Source: Actinopolymorpha singaporensis
GTDB lineage: Bacteria > Actinomycetota > Actinomycetes > Propionibacteriales > Actinopolymorphaceae
Direction: 5' to 3'
NCBI RefSeq assembly: GCF_900104745.1
Contig: NZ_LT629732.1
Coordinates: forward strand, 5,691,981 to 5,755,980
Length of the DNA stretch: 64,000 nucleotides
Below the pieces are notes generated by a model, which was not told where the DNA came from, ran no database searches, and saw only the letters and a program-made list of their open reading frames with translations. Position 1 is the first letter of the stretch. The number at the start of each line of letters is the position of its first letter. Below are positions 45,868 through 56,013 of this stretch, piece after piece. A program made the position numbers and the translations under genes.

Positions 45868-46290
45868 ATGCGGCTGACCGGCGAGGAGGCGAGACGGCGG
45901 TTCGCGGGGAGCCGCACCGCCGCGCTGGCCATGGTGGACGCGGACAGCCGTCCCCACGTCGTGGTGGTGACGTTCGCCGTGGCCGGCGACGTGATCCTCA
46001 CCGCCGTCGACCACAAGCCGAAGTCGACTCCGCGCCTGCACAGGCTCCGTCTGGTGACGGAGAATCCGCAGGTGTCGTTGCTCGCCGACCACTACGACGA
46101 CGGCGACTGGACCCGGCTGTGGTGGGCCCGGGCCGACGGCCGAGCCGAGGTGGTGACCGACGCCGCCGAACGCGCCGAGCCGGTCCGGTTGCTGAGCGGG
46201 AAATACTCGCAGTACGCCGCCACACCGCCGGCCGGTCCGGTGATCAGGGTGCACGTCGAGCGCTGGACCGGCTGGGCGTACACCGAATGA
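45868..46290 (+). CDS. PPOX-class F420-dependent oxidoreductase (TIGR03668 type)
   Basis: A 140-residue split-barrel flavin/F420-binding protein. The conserved block is RLTGEEARRRFAGSRTAALAMVDADSRPHVVVVTFAVAGDVILTAVDHKPKSTPRLHRLRLVTENPQVSLLADHYDDGDWTRLWWARADGRAEV; the HKPK segment is typical for this subgroup. A short KYSQYAATPPAGPVIRVHVERWTGW closes the barrel. Members reduce or bind small heteroaromatics with F420. The ATG 45868 has GGAGG nine to ten bases upstream. It is likely single-gene transcribed. Confidence 0.9.
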   Translation: MRLTGEEARRRFAGSRTAALAMVDADSRPHVVVVTFAVAGDVILTAVDHKPKSTPRLHRLRLVTENPQVSLLADHYDDGDWTRLWWARADGRAEVVTDAAERAEPVRLLSGKYSQYAATPPAGPVIRVHVERWTGWAYTE

Positions 46291-46646
46291 CGCGGCCGCA
46301 GCGGCTGTTCGCAGGCGCTGCACAACGCCCTTGCCGCGGCATCGATCGGGGGTACCCTTTTCCTGCTGTCGGAATTCACTTTCCCCAAGCGGATCTCGAA
46401 GGTCCCTGCAGGAATTTCCGAGCCGGTCCGGTGAATGATTTCCGCAGGCCGCGGAATTCGCATCCTCAGTGGGCACAGAATTCGTGTCGCGCACCTTACC
46501 AGCGACCACCGACAACCTGATTTTCCCCAGGAATCCCCTTGGCGGACGGCCCGGGTTTCGTGCTAGAAAGTCCTGGTCTCACGCGCGGAGCCGGCACCGG
46601 ACACGATCGTGCGACCCCCACCCCGTTGGTTCCTCGGAGGAAGCTC
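46291..46646. other. Intergenic region with promoter of the ABC exporter
   Basis: A 356-base gap that is AT-richer than its surroundings, with several GGAATTC/GAATTT motifs (46371-46480). TTGGCG (46539-46544) and TAGAAA (46564-46569), spaced by 19 bases, form a probable promoter for the ABC genes, 78 bases before the GTG. No gene is visible. Confidence 0.5.
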
Positions 46647-48677
46647 GTGGCCACGCCCAGATCGGAGTTCACCGTCGCCGACCAGCGACGGTCCGACCTT
46701 CGCGGTCCGGTTCGCTGGATCCTGTCCCATCCGCTGCGTCACCGCCGCTACGCCACCGGGTTCCTGCTCGGCTCGCTGATCATGGTGGTGCTCAACTCCG
46801 CGATCCCTGGGCTGACGGGTTCGGCGTTCGACGCGGTGACGGCCGGCGGTGACGAGGGTCGACGCAAGCTCGCCGGCATCGTGGTCGCACTGGTGGCCCT
46901 CGTTCTCCTGCGCGGTGTCTTCGATCTCATCGCCCGGCTGTGCACCGAGGTGCTCGCCAAGCGCATGGAGCGCGACGCACGCGAGGAGCTCTACACCAGC
47001 CTGCTCGGCAAGAGCCAGACGTTCCACAACCGGCAGCGGGTCGGCGACCTGATGGCCCGCGCCGCCAACGACGTCCGACAGCTGAGCACGATGATCTCCC
47101 CCGGCTTCGACCTGATCGTCGACTCGATGCTGCAGGGGCTCGTCCCGATCATCTTCATCGCGTTCATCGACCCCCGGCTGCTGCTGGCCCCGGTGCTGTT
47201 CGCGGTGTCGTTCTACTTCGCGATCCGGCACTACATGCGCCGGCTCAACCCTGTGTCGACCGCGATGCGCGACCAGTTCGGAAACCTCAACGCCGGCCTG
47301 AGCGAGGCCGTGCGCGGCATCGAGGTGGTCAAGGTCACCGCGCAGGAGGAGCAGGAACGCCGGCGGTTCGAGACCAACGCCCGCACCTACCGCGACTCCT
47401 TCGTCAAGCAGGGCATGATCCAGGCGCGGTATCTCCCGACGCTGCTGCTCGCGGTCGCCACCGGCGGCGCGCTCCTGCACGGGCTGGTGCTCTACCGCGC
47501 GGGCAACCTGTCGCTGGGTGACCTGGTTGCCTACCTCGGCCTGATGGGCCTGCTCGGGTTCCCGACCGGCATCTCCATCTTCTCGTTCTCCCTGGTCCAG
47601 ATCGGGATCGTCAGCGCGCGGCGCATTCTCACCCTGATCCAGGAGGAGACCGAGCTCGACCAGAACACCGCCGGTCACCAGGGCGCCATGCGAGGCGAGA
47701 TCGTCTTCGAGAACGTCTCCTTCGGCTACGGCGGGGAGCCGGTCATACGTGATCTCAGCTTCCGCGCCGAGCCTGGCCAGACGATCGCGATCGTCGGCGA
47801 GACCGGGTCGGGCAAGAGCACCCTCACCAAGCTGGTCAACCGGATCTACGACGCCGACGAGGGCCAGGTGCTGATCGACGGGGTGGACCTGCGCGACTGG
47901 AATCTCGACTCCCTCCGGTCCCAGATCTCCACCATCGAGCAGGACATCGTGCTGTTCTCGCGGCCGATCGCTGAGAACATCGCGTTCAGCCTCGGGCAGC
48001 GGGCGCACCGCGACGACGTGGTTCGGGCGGCCAAGGACGCCCAGGCCCACTCGTTCATCGAGGAGCTCGAGGACGGCTACGACACGGTGATCGGCGAGCG
48101 AGGCGTCACGCTGTCCGGCGGGCAACGCCAGCGGCTGGCCATCGCCCGTGCCCTGCTCACCGACCCGGCCGTCCTCATCCTGGACGACTCGACCAGTGCC
48201 ATCGACAGCGCCACCGAGGACGAGATCCAGCAGGCGATCCGGCGGATCCTGCAGGGCCGCACCACCCTGCTCATCACCCACCGGCTGTCCCAGATCCGCT
48301 GGGCCGACAAGGTGCTCCTGATCCAGCGCGGTGCCCTCGTCGACCAGGGGACCCACGACGAACTCCTCCAGCGGTGCGCGCTGTACCGCCGGATCTTCGC
48401 GCACTACGACGAGGTGGCCCACCCCGAGGCGGTGCCCGCGGAGATCGGTGCCGGCGGGATCGTCGAGCCCTCGTTCGAGCCCGACGAGGCTGATCGGGAC
48501 GGGATCCTCCAACCCGCCGGCGAGCGGGTGGGTGCCGGCGCGCGAGCGCACGACCACCCGGCGACGGTGACGGCCGACGGGCACCACCCCCACCACCCCG
48601 GGCAGAGCGACGAGCCCGCGCGCTCCGGCAGGCACCGGAGCCCGGCCAACCCGGTTCACGACGGCGAGGAACTGTAA
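46647..48677 (+). CDS. ABC exporter subunit, degenerate-site half
   Basis: A 676-residue half transporter with an N-terminal six-helix membrane domain and C-terminal ATPase. Walker A is GETGSGKST; the signature LSGGQRQR is canonical, but Walker B reads LILDDSTSAID with Asp in place of the catalytic Glu. The H-loop is THRLSQIRWAD. The last ~90 residues form a His/Pro-rich, disordered tail (VTADGHHPHHPGQSDE). The GTG 46647 follows GGAGG. It overlaps the second gene by one base (TAATG). Together they form a heterodimeric type IV exporter; drug, lipid or peptide substrates are possible. Confidence 0.95.
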   Translation: MATPRSEFTVADQRRSDLRGPVRWILSHPLRHRRYATGFLLGSLIMVVLNSAIPGLTGSAFDAVTAGGDEGRRKLAGIVVALVALVLLRGVFDLIARLCTEVLAKRMERDAREELYTSLLGKSQTFHNRQRVGDLMARAANDVRQLSTMISPGFDLIVDSMLQGLVPIIFIAFIDPRLLLAPVLFAVSFYFAIRHYMRRLNPVSTAMRDQFGNLNAGLSEAVRGIEVVKVTAQEEQERRRFETNARTYRDSFVKQGMIQARYLPTLLLAVATGGALLHGLVLYRAGNLSLGDLVAYLGLMGLLGFPTGISIFSFSLVQIGIVSARRILTLIQEETELDQNTAGHQGAMRGEIVFENVSFGYGGEPVIRDLSFRAEPGQTIAIVGETGSGKSTLTKLVNRIYDADEGQVLIDGVDLRDWNLDSLRSQISTIEQDIVLFSRPIAENIAFSLGQRAHRDDVVRAAKDAQAHSFIEELEDGYDTVIGERGVTLSGGQRQRLAIARALLTDPAVLILDDSTSAIDSATEDEIQQAIRRILQGRTTLLITHRLSQIRWADKVLLIQRGALVDQGTHDELLQRCALYRRIFAHYDEVAHPEAVPAEIGAGGIVEPSFEPDEADRDGILQPAGERVGAGARAHDHPATVTADGHHPHHPGQSDEPARSGRHRSPANPVHDGEEL

Positions 48678-50497
48678 TGGGCTTCCTGATGGACGGCCTC
48701 TCGGCCGAGGACTACGACCGCACCTACTCCGACCGTGACCTCGTCCGGCGCATCCTCGGCTACTTCCGGCCGAAGCTGCCGGCCATGTCGGTGGTCGCGG
48801 GAATGCTGGTCCTGACCTCGCTGCTGCAGGCGGTGCTCCCACTGGTGATCAGCTGGGGCCTGGACCGGGTGGTCAAGGACGATTCCGCCAACTTCATCGC
48901 GATCCTCGTGGGGCTCATCCTGCTCTCCGGCGTCTTCGCCTGGGTCACCAACTTCGTCCGTCAGGCGTTCAGCGCCCGGGTCGTCGGTGACGTGGTGCTG
49001 CAGCTGCGGGAGGACGCGTTCGCCGCGACGCTCAAGCGCGACCTGTCCTTCTACGACGAGAATCCCTCCGGCAAGATCGTCAGCCGGGTCACCTCCGACA
49101 CCGACGACTTCGCCAACGTCGTGACCCTGACGATGAACCTCCTCAGCCAGCTGCTGCTGGTCGGCGTGATCACCGGCCTGCTGTTCGCCCGCGACGTCGG
49201 CCTCGCGTTGCTCACCCTGGCACTCACCCCAGTGGTCATCGCGCTCGCGCTCGCCTTCCGACGGCTCGCCCGCGACACCACGCGCAAGGCCCAGCGGTCC
49301 CTGGCCCGGGTCAACTCCAACGTCCAGGAGACGATGGGCGGCATCGCGGTCGCCAAGAACTTCCGTCAGGAACAAACGATCTACGACGAGTTCAGGCCGA
49401 TCAACGACCAGAACTACCGCGTGACCCTGCGGCAGGGAATGGTCTTCGGGGCGATCTTCCCGCTGCTCTTCCTGGTCGCCGGGCTCGGCACGGCCATGCT
49501 CGTGCATGTCGGCGGTCACAGCGTGCTCGACGGCCGGGTGTCGGCGGGCGACTGGTACCTCTTCCTGCAGGCCGTCGCGTTGTTCTGGTTCCCGCTGACC
49601 AGCATCGCGTCGTTCTGGTCGCAGTTCCAGCAGGGTCTGGCCGCGGCCGAACGCGTCTTCGCTCTGATCGACGCGACTCCGCGGGTGCTGCAGACCAACC
49701 CCGGGCCGGTGGGCCGGCTCACCGGTGAGATCGAGTTCGCGGACGTGACGTTCGGCTACGTGCCCACCCAGCCGGTGCTCGACCACTTCTCGCTGCACAT
49801 CCGGGCCGGGGAGATGATCGCGCTCGTCGGCCACACCGGCGCCGGCAAGTCCACGCTCGGCAAGCTCATCACCCGCTTCTACGAGTTCCAGGGTGGTCAC
49901 ATATACCTCGACGGCCGCGACATCCGGTCGCTCGACCTGCACGACTACCGCCGTCAGCTCGGCGTCGTCCCGCAGGTGCCGTTCCTGTTCGCCGGCACCG
50001 TGGCCGACAACATCCGCTACCCCCGACCGGAGGCCGGCGACGAGGAGGTCCGCCAGGCGGCGCGGCACATCGGCAACGGTGACTGGCTGGCCGCGCTGCC
50101 GGAGGGGCTGGCCACCGAGGTCGGCGAACACGGGCAGGCACTGTCCATGGGGCAGCGGCAGCTGGTCGCCCTTGCCCGGCTGCTCATCCAGGACCCGGCC
50201 ATCGTCATCCTCGACGAGGCAACCGCGAGCGTCGATCCGCTGACCGAGGCACAGATCCAGGAGGGGCTGGACGTCGTGCTCGAAGGACGTACGTCGATCG
50301 TGATCGCCCACCGGCTGTCCACGATCCAGCACGCCGACCGGATCGTCGTGCTCCGCGACGGCGGGATCGTCGAGGAAGGCGACCACGTGTCGCTGATGCG
50401 GCGAGGTGGCCAGTACTGCGAGGTCTACAACACCTATTTCCGCCACCAGTCGCCGAACTATCGGCCGGGCACCGGGTTCGTCCCCGTCGGCACCTGA
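48677..50497 (+). CDS. ABC exporter subunit, consensus-site half
   Basis: A 606-residue half transporter. The membrane domain begins at about residue 27 (LVRRILGYFRPKLPAMSVVAGMLVLTSLLQAVLPLVISWGLD). Walker A is GHTGAGKST, Walker B is the canonical VILDEATASVD, and the H-loop is AHRLSTIQHAD. The signature reads LSMGQRQL in place of LSGGQ. In a heterodimer with the upstream gene, the Glu of this subunit and the LSGGQ of the partner form the one hydrolysing site. The ATG at 48677 shares its first base with the partner's TAA stop. Confidence 0.95.
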   Translation: MGFLMDGLSAEDYDRTYSDRDLVRRILGYFRPKLPAMSVVAGMLVLTSLLQAVLPLVISWGLDRVVKDDSANFIAILVGLILLSGVFAWVTNFVRQAFSARVVGDVVLQLREDAFAATLKRDLSFYDENPSGKIVSRVTSDTDDFANVVTLTMNLLSQLLLVGVITGLLFARDVGLALLTLALTPVVIALALAFRRLARDTTRKAQRSLARVNSNVQETMGGIAVAKNFRQEQTIYDEFRPINDQNYRVTLRQGMVFGAIFPLLFLVAGLGTAMLVHVGGHSVLDGRVSAGDWYLFLQAVALFWFPLTSIASFWSQFQQGLAAAERVFALIDATPRVLQTNPGPVGRLTGEIEFADVTFGYVPTQPVLDHFSLHIRAGEMIALVGHTGAGKSTLGKLITRFYEFQGGHIYLDGRDIRSLDLHDYRRQLGVVPQVPFLFAGTVADNIRYPRPEAGDEEVRQAARHIGNGDWLAALPEGLATEVGEHGQALSMGQRQLVALARLLIQDPAIVILDEATASVDPLTEAQIQEGLDVVLEGRTSIVIAHRLSTIQHADRIVVLRDGGIVEEGDHVSLMRRGGQYCEVYNTYFRHQSPNYRPGTGFVPVGT

Positions 50498-50517
50498 TCC
50501 GCAGGACGCGCGCGCGA

Positions 50518-50560
50518 TCAGGAAGGGTCCGACGCAGGACGCTGGGTCAGGAAGGGTCCG
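50518..50560. repeat. 14-bp direct repeat in a convergent gene junction
   Basis: TCAGGAAGGGTCCG lies at 50518-50531 and 50547-50560. On the minus strand each copy encodes DPS-stop, so the phosphatase 3' end appears duplicated downstream. Confidence 0.7.
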
Positions 50561-51137
50561 GAACGGGCTCGCCGGCTCCCCACGGTGAGACGATCTCCGC
50601 GATCTCGCCGTCGACCCGGAGGGCGCAGTGGTCCGGCATCCGCAGCCGCTCCCACGCCTGCAGGTCGGGGGGACGTCGCGTCAGGGCCGCGACCACCAGA
50701 GTCCAGGCCGTACCGTGACCGACGAGCACCACGTCGTCGTCCGGGCAACTGTCGGTGATCCGCCTGACGGCACCCACCACCCGGTCGGCGGTGGCGGCAG
50801 CAGCTTCCCACCCGGGTGCTGCCGGAACCTCCGGCTCGGACATGCACCGCCGGACCAGCGCCGCCCATTCCTGCGCACCCAGCCACGGCTGTGCCGGCCG
50901 GGTCATCTCGCGCAGGCCGTCGACGAAGCCGACGGAGGTGCCGGTCAGCGCCCGGGCGGTGGCCCGCGCCTTAGGCTCCGGGGAGGAGAACCACCGCGCT
51001 CCCACCGGGAGCTTCCCGGACTCGCGCAGCGCGGTCAGCCCGGCGCCGGCGTCGGGATGCAGCGGCCACTCCTCGGCCGGGCGGGCGTCGTCCGGCGCGG
51101 ACCGGCCGTGGCGTACGAGATGGATCATCTGGGTCAT
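50547..51137 (-). CDS. Histidine phosphatase family protein
   Basis: A 196-residue phosphoglycerate-mutase-like protein. The phosphohistidine motif is MIHLVRHGRS (RHG), with the second catalytic His in VVLVGHGTAW. The middle segment (ARWFSSPEPKARATARAL) carries a conserved Ser-Ser-Pro and Ala turn, typical of broad-specificity phosphatases. The ATG 51137 lies two bases after the cdsA stop, so it is coupled to cdsA; ATG 51128 (MIHLVRHG) is an alternative. Substrate unknown. Confidence 0.92.
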   Translation of the reverse strand: MTQMIHLVRHGRSAPDDARPAEEWPLHPDAGAGLTALRESGKLPVGARWFSSPEPKARATARALTGTSVGFVDGLREMTRPAQPWLGAQEWAALVRRCMSEPEVPAAPGWEAAAATADRVVGAVRRITDSCPDDDVVLVGHGTAWTLVVAALTRRPPDLQAWERLRMPDHCALRVDGEIAEIVSPWGAGEPVPDPS

Positions 51138-51139
51138 GC

Positions 51140-52039
51140 TCAGGTCACCACCGGCACCAGCAGGCTCAGCACCAGCCAGCTCACCAGGGCGGTGGGCAGC
51201 AGCGAGTCCAGGCGGTCCATCACCCCGCCGTGCCCGGGCAGCAGGCTGCCCATGTCCTTGATGCCCACGTCCCTCTTCAGCATCGACTCCACCAGGTCGC
51301 CCAGCGTCGCGGTGATCGTGGCGGCCGCACCCAGGATCAGCCCGGCCCACCAGGAACCCTCCAGCAGAACCATCACGCCGACCACACCGATGGCCAGACA
51401 GAAGACGGCCGAACCGGCCAGTCCCTCGTAGGTCTTCGCGGGACTGATCGAGGGCGCCAGCGGATGGCGCCCGAAGAGTACGCCCGCGGTGTAGCCGCCG
51501 ATGTCGCTGGCGACCGTGACGGCGACGAAGACGACGACCCGAAGCGGACCGTCCTCCGGCCGGAGCATCAGCATCGCGAATCCGGCGAGGAACGGTACGT
51601 ACATCGCCACGAACACACCGGCGGTCACGTCGCGGACGAAGCCGTCTCGCCCTCCGGCCAACCGGCCCATGCAGAGCGCGAGCGCGGTCAGCCCGAACGC
51701 ACCCACGAGTGCAGGGGTCTGCCCGACGTACGCACCGACCAGCATTCCGATCACCCCGGCCAGGAGCGGCACCAGGGGAAGCCGTACGCCGGCCGGCTGG
51801 AGAGCACGGGACAGTTCGATGACGGCGATGCAGACGGCGACCACCACGAAGCCGACGAACACGGCCTTGACGATGAACAGCGAGGCGAGCACCACCACGC
51901 CCAGCAGCAGACCGACGCCGATCGCCGCCACCAGGTTGCGGCCCGGGCGGGGACGTGGGCGCGCCGGGACGACGTCCTGCCCGGAGTCGGCGGGGGACGG
52001 GTCGCCGCCGGAAGAGGGATGGGTCACGATTTCCTGCAC
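51140..52039 (-). CDS. cdsA: Phosphatidate cytidylyltransferase
   Basis: CdsA makes CDP-diacylglycerol, the precursor of all anionic phospholipids and of phosphatidylinositol. About eight membrane segments are visible from residue 35 on. The family signature is GDLVESMLKRDVGIKDMGSLLPGHGGVMDRLDSLL near the C-terminus. GTG 52039 is preferred, with GAGGA eight bases upstream; the frame extends to 52120 but would overlap frr. It follows frr by 40 bases in the rpsB-tsf-pyrH-frr-cdsA operon. Confidence 0.95.
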   Translation of the reverse strand: MQEIVTHPSSGGDPSPADSGQDVVPARPRPRPGRNLVAAIGVGLLLGVVVLASLFIVKAVFVGFVVVAVCIAVIELSRALQPAGVRLPLVPLLAGVIGMLVGAYVGQTPALVGAFGLTALALCMGRLAGGRDGFVRDVTAGVFVAMYVPFLAGFAMLMLRPEDGPLRVVVFVAVTVASDIGGYTAGVLFGRHPLAPSISPAKTYEGLAGSAVFCLAIGVVGVMVLLEGSWWAGLILGAAATITATLGDLVESMLKRDVGIKDMGSLLPGHGGVMDRLDSLLPTALVSWLVLSLLVPVVT

Positions 52040-52079
52040 CGGCAGCTTCCTCGCAGGTCGTGCGGTCGCGGAGCCACGC

Positions 52080-52640
52080 CTAGACCTCGAGGATCTCTTC
52101 TTCCTTGTGCTTGAGAACACCGTCGACCTGCTCGACGTACTTGCGCGTCAGCGAGTCGAGGTGTTTCTCCGCGCGAGCCACGTCGTCCTCGCCGGCCTCA
52201 CCGTCGCGCGAGAGGCGGTCCAGCGTCTCCTTCGCGTGCCGGCGGACGCTGCGGACCGAGACCCGTGCCTCCTCCGCCTTCTGGCGGGCGAGCTTGACGT
52301 ACTCCTTGCGGCGTTCCTGGGTCAGCTCCGGCAGCGAGATCCGGATCACGTTGCCGTCGTTGGCGGGGTTGACACCAAGGTCGGAGTCGCGGATCGACTT
52401 CTCGATCGCCGACATGGCGTTCTTGTCGTACGGGGAGATCACGACGAGCCGGGCCTCCGGGATCTGGAAGGAGGCAAGCTGCTGGATCGGCGTGGGCGTG
52501 CCGTAGTACTCCGCCTGGATCTTCGCGAACATTGCCGGATGCGCGCGACCGGTCCGAATCGCGGCGAACTCGTCTTTGGCAAAGTCAACTGCCTTGCCCA
52601 TCTTCTGTTCCGCGTCGCGGAGGGTCTGGTCGATGGTCAC
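52080..52640 (-). CDS. frr: Ribosome recycling factor
   Basis: RRF dissociates post-termination ribosomes with EF-G. The 186 residues match the family: [112 protein letters not shown], then a long C-terminal helix. The start is GTG 52640 with AAGGAG nine bases upstream. A 184-base gap separates it from pyrH. Confidence 0.98.
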   Translation of the reverse strand: MTIDQTLRDAEQKMGKAVDFAKDEFAAIRTGRAHPAMFAKIQAEYYGTPTPIQQLASFQIPEARLVVISPYDKNAMSAIEKSIRDSDLGVNPANDGNVIRISLPELTQERRKEYVKLARQKAEEARVSVRSVRRHAKETLDRLSRDGEAGEDDVARAEKHLDSLTRKYVEQVDGVLKHKEEEILEV

Positions 52641-52824
52641 GGTCGCGGTCTCCTTCGTCCTCGGTTGCCGGCCTCCGGCCCCGGGGGCGCTCCGGCAGGG
52701 GTTTGGCGTACACGAGTGCTTTGGGCGTCAGGTGTCGCGTTCGGCACGTCGTTCGCTCCGTGGACGGAACCGCGCAGGCGCCGCGAGGCCGACCACTTCG
52801 CTCACTGCGACCCGAACCGCTCCG

Positions 52825-53574
52825 TCAGGAGTCGGCCGAGACGAGCGTTCCGATCCTCTCACCCCGAACGACCCGAGCGATGTTGCCGTCCTCGAGCAGG
52901 TTGAAGACGATGATCGGCAACCGGTGCTCCATGCACAGGCTGAACGCGGTCGCGTCCGCGACCCGCAACCGCCTGCGCAGGCACTCGCCGAAGCTGATCT
53001 GCTCGAACTTCGTCGCCTCGGGCACCTGCTTGGGGTCGGCGTCGTAGACGCCGTCGACGGAGGTGGCCTTCAGCAGCACGTCGGCACCGACCTCGAGGGC
53101 ACGCTGCGCGGCCACCGTGTCGGTGGAGAAGTACGGCATGCCGGAGCCGGCGCCGAAGATGACGACCCGGCCCTTCTCCATGTGGCGGATCGCCCGCCGC
53201 GGGATGTATGGCTCGGCGATCTGCCCCATGGTGATCGCCGTCTGCACGCGGGTGTCGACGTGCTCCTTCTCCAGGAAGTCCTGAAGCGCCAGGCAGTTCA
53301 TCACCGTGCCCAGCATGCCCATGTAGTCGGCGCGGGCCCGGTCCATGCCGCCCTGCTGGAGCTCGGCGCCGCGGAAGAAGTTGCCACCGCCCACGACGAC
53401 CGCGACCTGCACGCCACTGCGTACGACGTCGGTGAGCTGCTTGGCGATGCTCGCGACGACGTTCGGGTCGACGCCGAGCCGGCCGCCGCCGAACACCTCA
53501 CCGGACAACTTCAGGAGAACGCGGTCGTAGGGGCGCTCCTGCGGGGCTGAGGGCGGGATCGCTGCGGCCGTCAT
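52825..53574 (-). CDS. pyrH: UMP kinase
   Basis: PyrH phosphorylates UMP to UDP, feeding RNA and cell-wall precursors. It is an amino-acid-kinase-fold protein: [106 protein letters not shown] and [22 protein letters not shown]. The 249 residues are normal. It lies between frr and tsf in the conserved order. Confidence 0.98.
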   Translation of the reverse strand: MTAAAIPPSAPQERPYDRVLLKLSGEVFGGGRLGVDPNVVASIAKQLTDVVRSGVQVAVVVGGGNFFRGAELQQGGMDRARADYMGMLGTVMNCLALQDFLEKEHVDTRVQTAITMGQIAEPYIPRRAIRHMEKGRVVIFGAGSGMPYFSTDTVAAQRALEVGADVLLKATSVDGVYDADPKQVPEATKFEQISFGECLRRRLRVADATAFSLCMEHRLPIIVFNLLEDGNIARVVRGERIGTLVSADS

Positions 53575-53688
53575 CGGCGTGTTCCCCTTGGTACGGCCTT
53601 CACGATCCCGCCTCCTGTCCAGCTGAGGGTTGATGTCAGTCGCGCCGGCGGAGTGCGGACTGTGCCCACCGCCGGCGCGCTGGGCAGC

Positions 53689-54510
53689 TCAGGACTGGCC
53701 GACCTCGAAGCGCACGAAGCGCTTCACGGTCACCCCGGCGTCACTGAGGACCTGGCCGACCGTCTTGTGCTGGTCGTGGACGGAGGGCTGCTCCACCAGA
53801 ACCGCGTCCTTGAAGAAGCCGTTGACGCGACCCTCGACGATGCGCGGGAGCGCCTGCTCGGGCTTGCCCTCGGAGCGGGCGGTCTCCTCGGCGATCCGCC
53901 GCTCGCTCTCGACGACCTCGGCGGGTACGTCGTCGCGGGAGGCGTACTGCGGGCGCATCGCGGCGATCTGCATCGCCGCGCTCTTGGCAGCATCCTCGTC
54001 GGCACCTTCGTAGGCGACGAGGACGCCGACCTGCGGAGGCAGGTCGGTGGCGCGCCGGTGGAGGTAGACCGCGGTCGGTCCGTCGAAGACCGCCACGCGG
54101 CCGATCGCGAGCTTCTCACCGATCACCGCGGCGAGCGCGTCGACGGCCTCGCCGGCGGTCTTGCCGTCGGGGAGCGTCGCCGCGGTCAGCGCCGGGGCGG
54201 AGTCGACCTTCGCGTCGGCCGCGGCGGCGGCGAGCTCGGCACCGAGCGCCTGGAACTGCTCGTTCTTGGCCACGAAGTCGGTCTCGCAGTTGAGCTCGAC
54301 CAGGGCACCGTCCTTGGCGACGACGATGCCGTTGGCGGCGGTGCGCTCGGCTCCGCGCTTGGCCGCCTTGGCCGCGCCCTTGACCCGCAGGATCTCGACA
54401 GCGCGCTCGAAGTCGCCGTCGGCTTCCTGGAGGGCGTTCTTGCAGTCCATCATCCCGGCCCCGGTGGCTTCCCGGAGCCGCTTCACGTCGGCTGCTGTGA
54501 TGGTGCTCAT
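53689..54510 (-). CDS. tsf: Elongation factor Ts
   Basis: EF-Ts is the nucleotide exchange factor for EF-Tu. The N-terminal UBA-like domain is [42 protein letters not shown], and the core has [27 protein letters not shown], the TDFVA motif that reaches the EF-Tu Mg site. The 273 residues fit the family. The ATG 54510 has no strong ribosome site, which suggests coupling to rpsB, 74 bases upstream. Confidence 0.98.
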   Translation of the reverse strand: MSTITAADVKRLREATGAGMMDCKNALQEADGDFERAVEILRVKGAAKAAKRGAERTAANGIVVAKDGALVELNCETDFVAKNEQFQALGAELAAAAADAKVDSAPALTAATLPDGKTAGEAVDALAAVIGEKLAIGRVAVFDGPTAVYLHRRATDLPPQVGVLVAYEGADEDAAKSAAMQIAAMRPQYASRDDVPAEVVESERRIAEETARSEGKPEQALPRIVEGRVNGFFKDAVLVEQPSVHDQHKTVGQVLSDAGVTVKRFVRFEVGQS

Positions 54511-54584
54511 CTGAAGTGGATCGCTCTCTTGCTCAGTGGGCGTCTGTGGAGTGCCTCGAACTCAGGCGGCTTGCGCTGCCGGGC

Positions 54585-55541
54585 TCAGGCGTTGCCGTCG
54601 GACTCGCCGGCCGGAGCTTCAGCGGTGGCGGACGCCTGCGCCGGAGCGGCCTGCTCGGAGCTCGCGGCCTCGGTGCCGGCGGTCTCGGTGCCGGCGGTCT
54701 CGGTGCTCGCCGGGGCCTGCTCGCCGTTCGCCGCCTTCTCGGCCTCGCCACCGGCCTCGGCCTCCGAGCGTGCCAGCAGCTCCCGCTCCCACTCGGGCAG
54801 CGGCTCCTCGGCACCGAGCTCGGCGCCCGCCTGCGGCTCCTCGCCGCCACCGGCGCGGGCCATCAGGCCGTCGGCGACCGCGTCGGAGATGATCCGGGTG
54901 AGCAGCGAGACCGAACGGATCGCGTCGTCGTTGCCCGGAATCGGGAAGTCGACCTCGTCCGGGTCGCAGTTGGTGTCCAGGATCGCGATGACCGGGATAC
55001 CGAGCTTCTTGGCCTCGTCGACGGCGAGGTGCTCCTTCTTGGTGTCGACGATCCACACGGCGCTGGGCAGCCGCTGCATCCGGCGGATACCGCCGAGCGT
55101 GCGGTCGAGCTTGTCCCGCTCGCGACGAAGCTGCAGGAGCTCCTTCTTGGTCATGCCCGAGCCGGCCACGTCGTCGAAGTCGATCTCCTCGAGCTCCTTG
55201 AGACGCTGCAGCCGCTTGTAGACGGTCTGGAAGTTGGTGAGCATGCCGCCCAGCCAGCGCTGGTTGACGTAGGGCATCCCGACCCGGGTCGCCTGCTCGG
55301 CGATGGCCTCCTGGGCCTGCTTCTTCGTACCCACGAAGAGCACCGAGCCGCCGTGGGCCACGGTGTCCTTGACGTACTGGTACGCACGGTCGATGTACGA
55401 CAGCGACTGCTGCAGGTCGATGATGTAGATGCCGTTGCGCTCGGTGAAGATGTAGCGCTTCATCTTCGGGTTCCAGCGCCGGGTCTGGTGTCCGAAGTGA
55501 ACGCCGCTCTCGAGCAGCTGCCTCATCGTGACGACGGCCAT
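54585..55541 (-). CDS. rpsB: 30S ribosomal protein S2
   Basis: S2 binds late to the 30S subunit near S1/S8. [77 protein letters not shown] and [36 protein letters not shown] are diagnostic. At 318 residues it is longer than the usual 230-270 because of a C-terminal Glu/Ala/Thr-rich tail with repeats ([13 protein letters not shown]). The ATG 55541 follows GGAGG by ten bases. Its leader is long (see 55542-56013). Confidence 0.98.
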   Translation of the reverse strand: MAVVTMRQLLESGVHFGHQTRRWNPKMKRYIFTERNGIYIIDLQQSLSYIDRAYQYVKDTVAHGGSVLFVGTKKQAQEAIAEQATRVGMPYVNQRWLGGMLTNFQTVYKRLQRLKELEEIDFDDVAGSGMTKKELLQLRRERDKLDRTLGGIRRMQRLPSAVWIVDTKKEHLAVDEAKKLGIPVIAILDTNCDPDEVDFPIPGNDDAIRSVSLLTRIISDAVADGLMARAGGGEEPQAGAELGAEEPLPEWERELLARSEAEAGGEAEKAANGEQAPASTETAGTETAGTEAASSEQAAPAQASATAEAPAGESDGNA

Positions 55542-56013
55542 GGCCGTAAGTCCTCCTCTGCGCTCCGTGGGAGCGCGCTCTCGGTTCGGTGGCCTCGACC
55601 CGGTTGGTCGTGCCCCTGACGCCCGCGCACACCCAAGCCCCGCCTGGCTTCATGCCCGCAGGGACCGAGAGGTGTGCCCGCGTCGTCGGAACGACTTGGA
55701 GAGCGGGCGTGCGTAATGTGTTGCTCTGATATCGGTGATGTCGCTGATATCGAGTTGTGGTGCTTCGTCGTACTTGCTGTGCTGACATCCCGTCCGGACC
55801 GGCAGGCCCGAGCCCCGACCCGGAGTGCACGGTGGCGTACTCCGAGACGGCGGGTAGACGGATTGCCCGGTGAAGTGTACTCGATCGCCGGAGTTGGCCC
55901 CGGCCCCGCGTCCCGGCGGCTGGTTTCCGTCCACAGCACCCCGACCGGCTGCGGCGTCCACAGCGGCCGCCTCCTTTCGGGCAGGCCGCGCCGCCGCTCG
56001 AAACGATCAGCCC
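55542..56013. other. Divergent intergenic region rpsB / M23 peptidase
   Basis: A 472-base gap carrying the rpsB-tsf promoter and leader on the minus strand and the peptidase promoter on the plus strand. Direct repeats CTGATATCG (55726-55734 and 55744-55752; 18-base register) may be promoter or operator parts. CCGTCCACA (55925-55933) and GCGTCCACA (55950-55958) are weak DnaA-like boxes. No gene is visible. The 100-200 bases before rpsB may form a ribosomal-protein leader. Confidence 0.5.
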
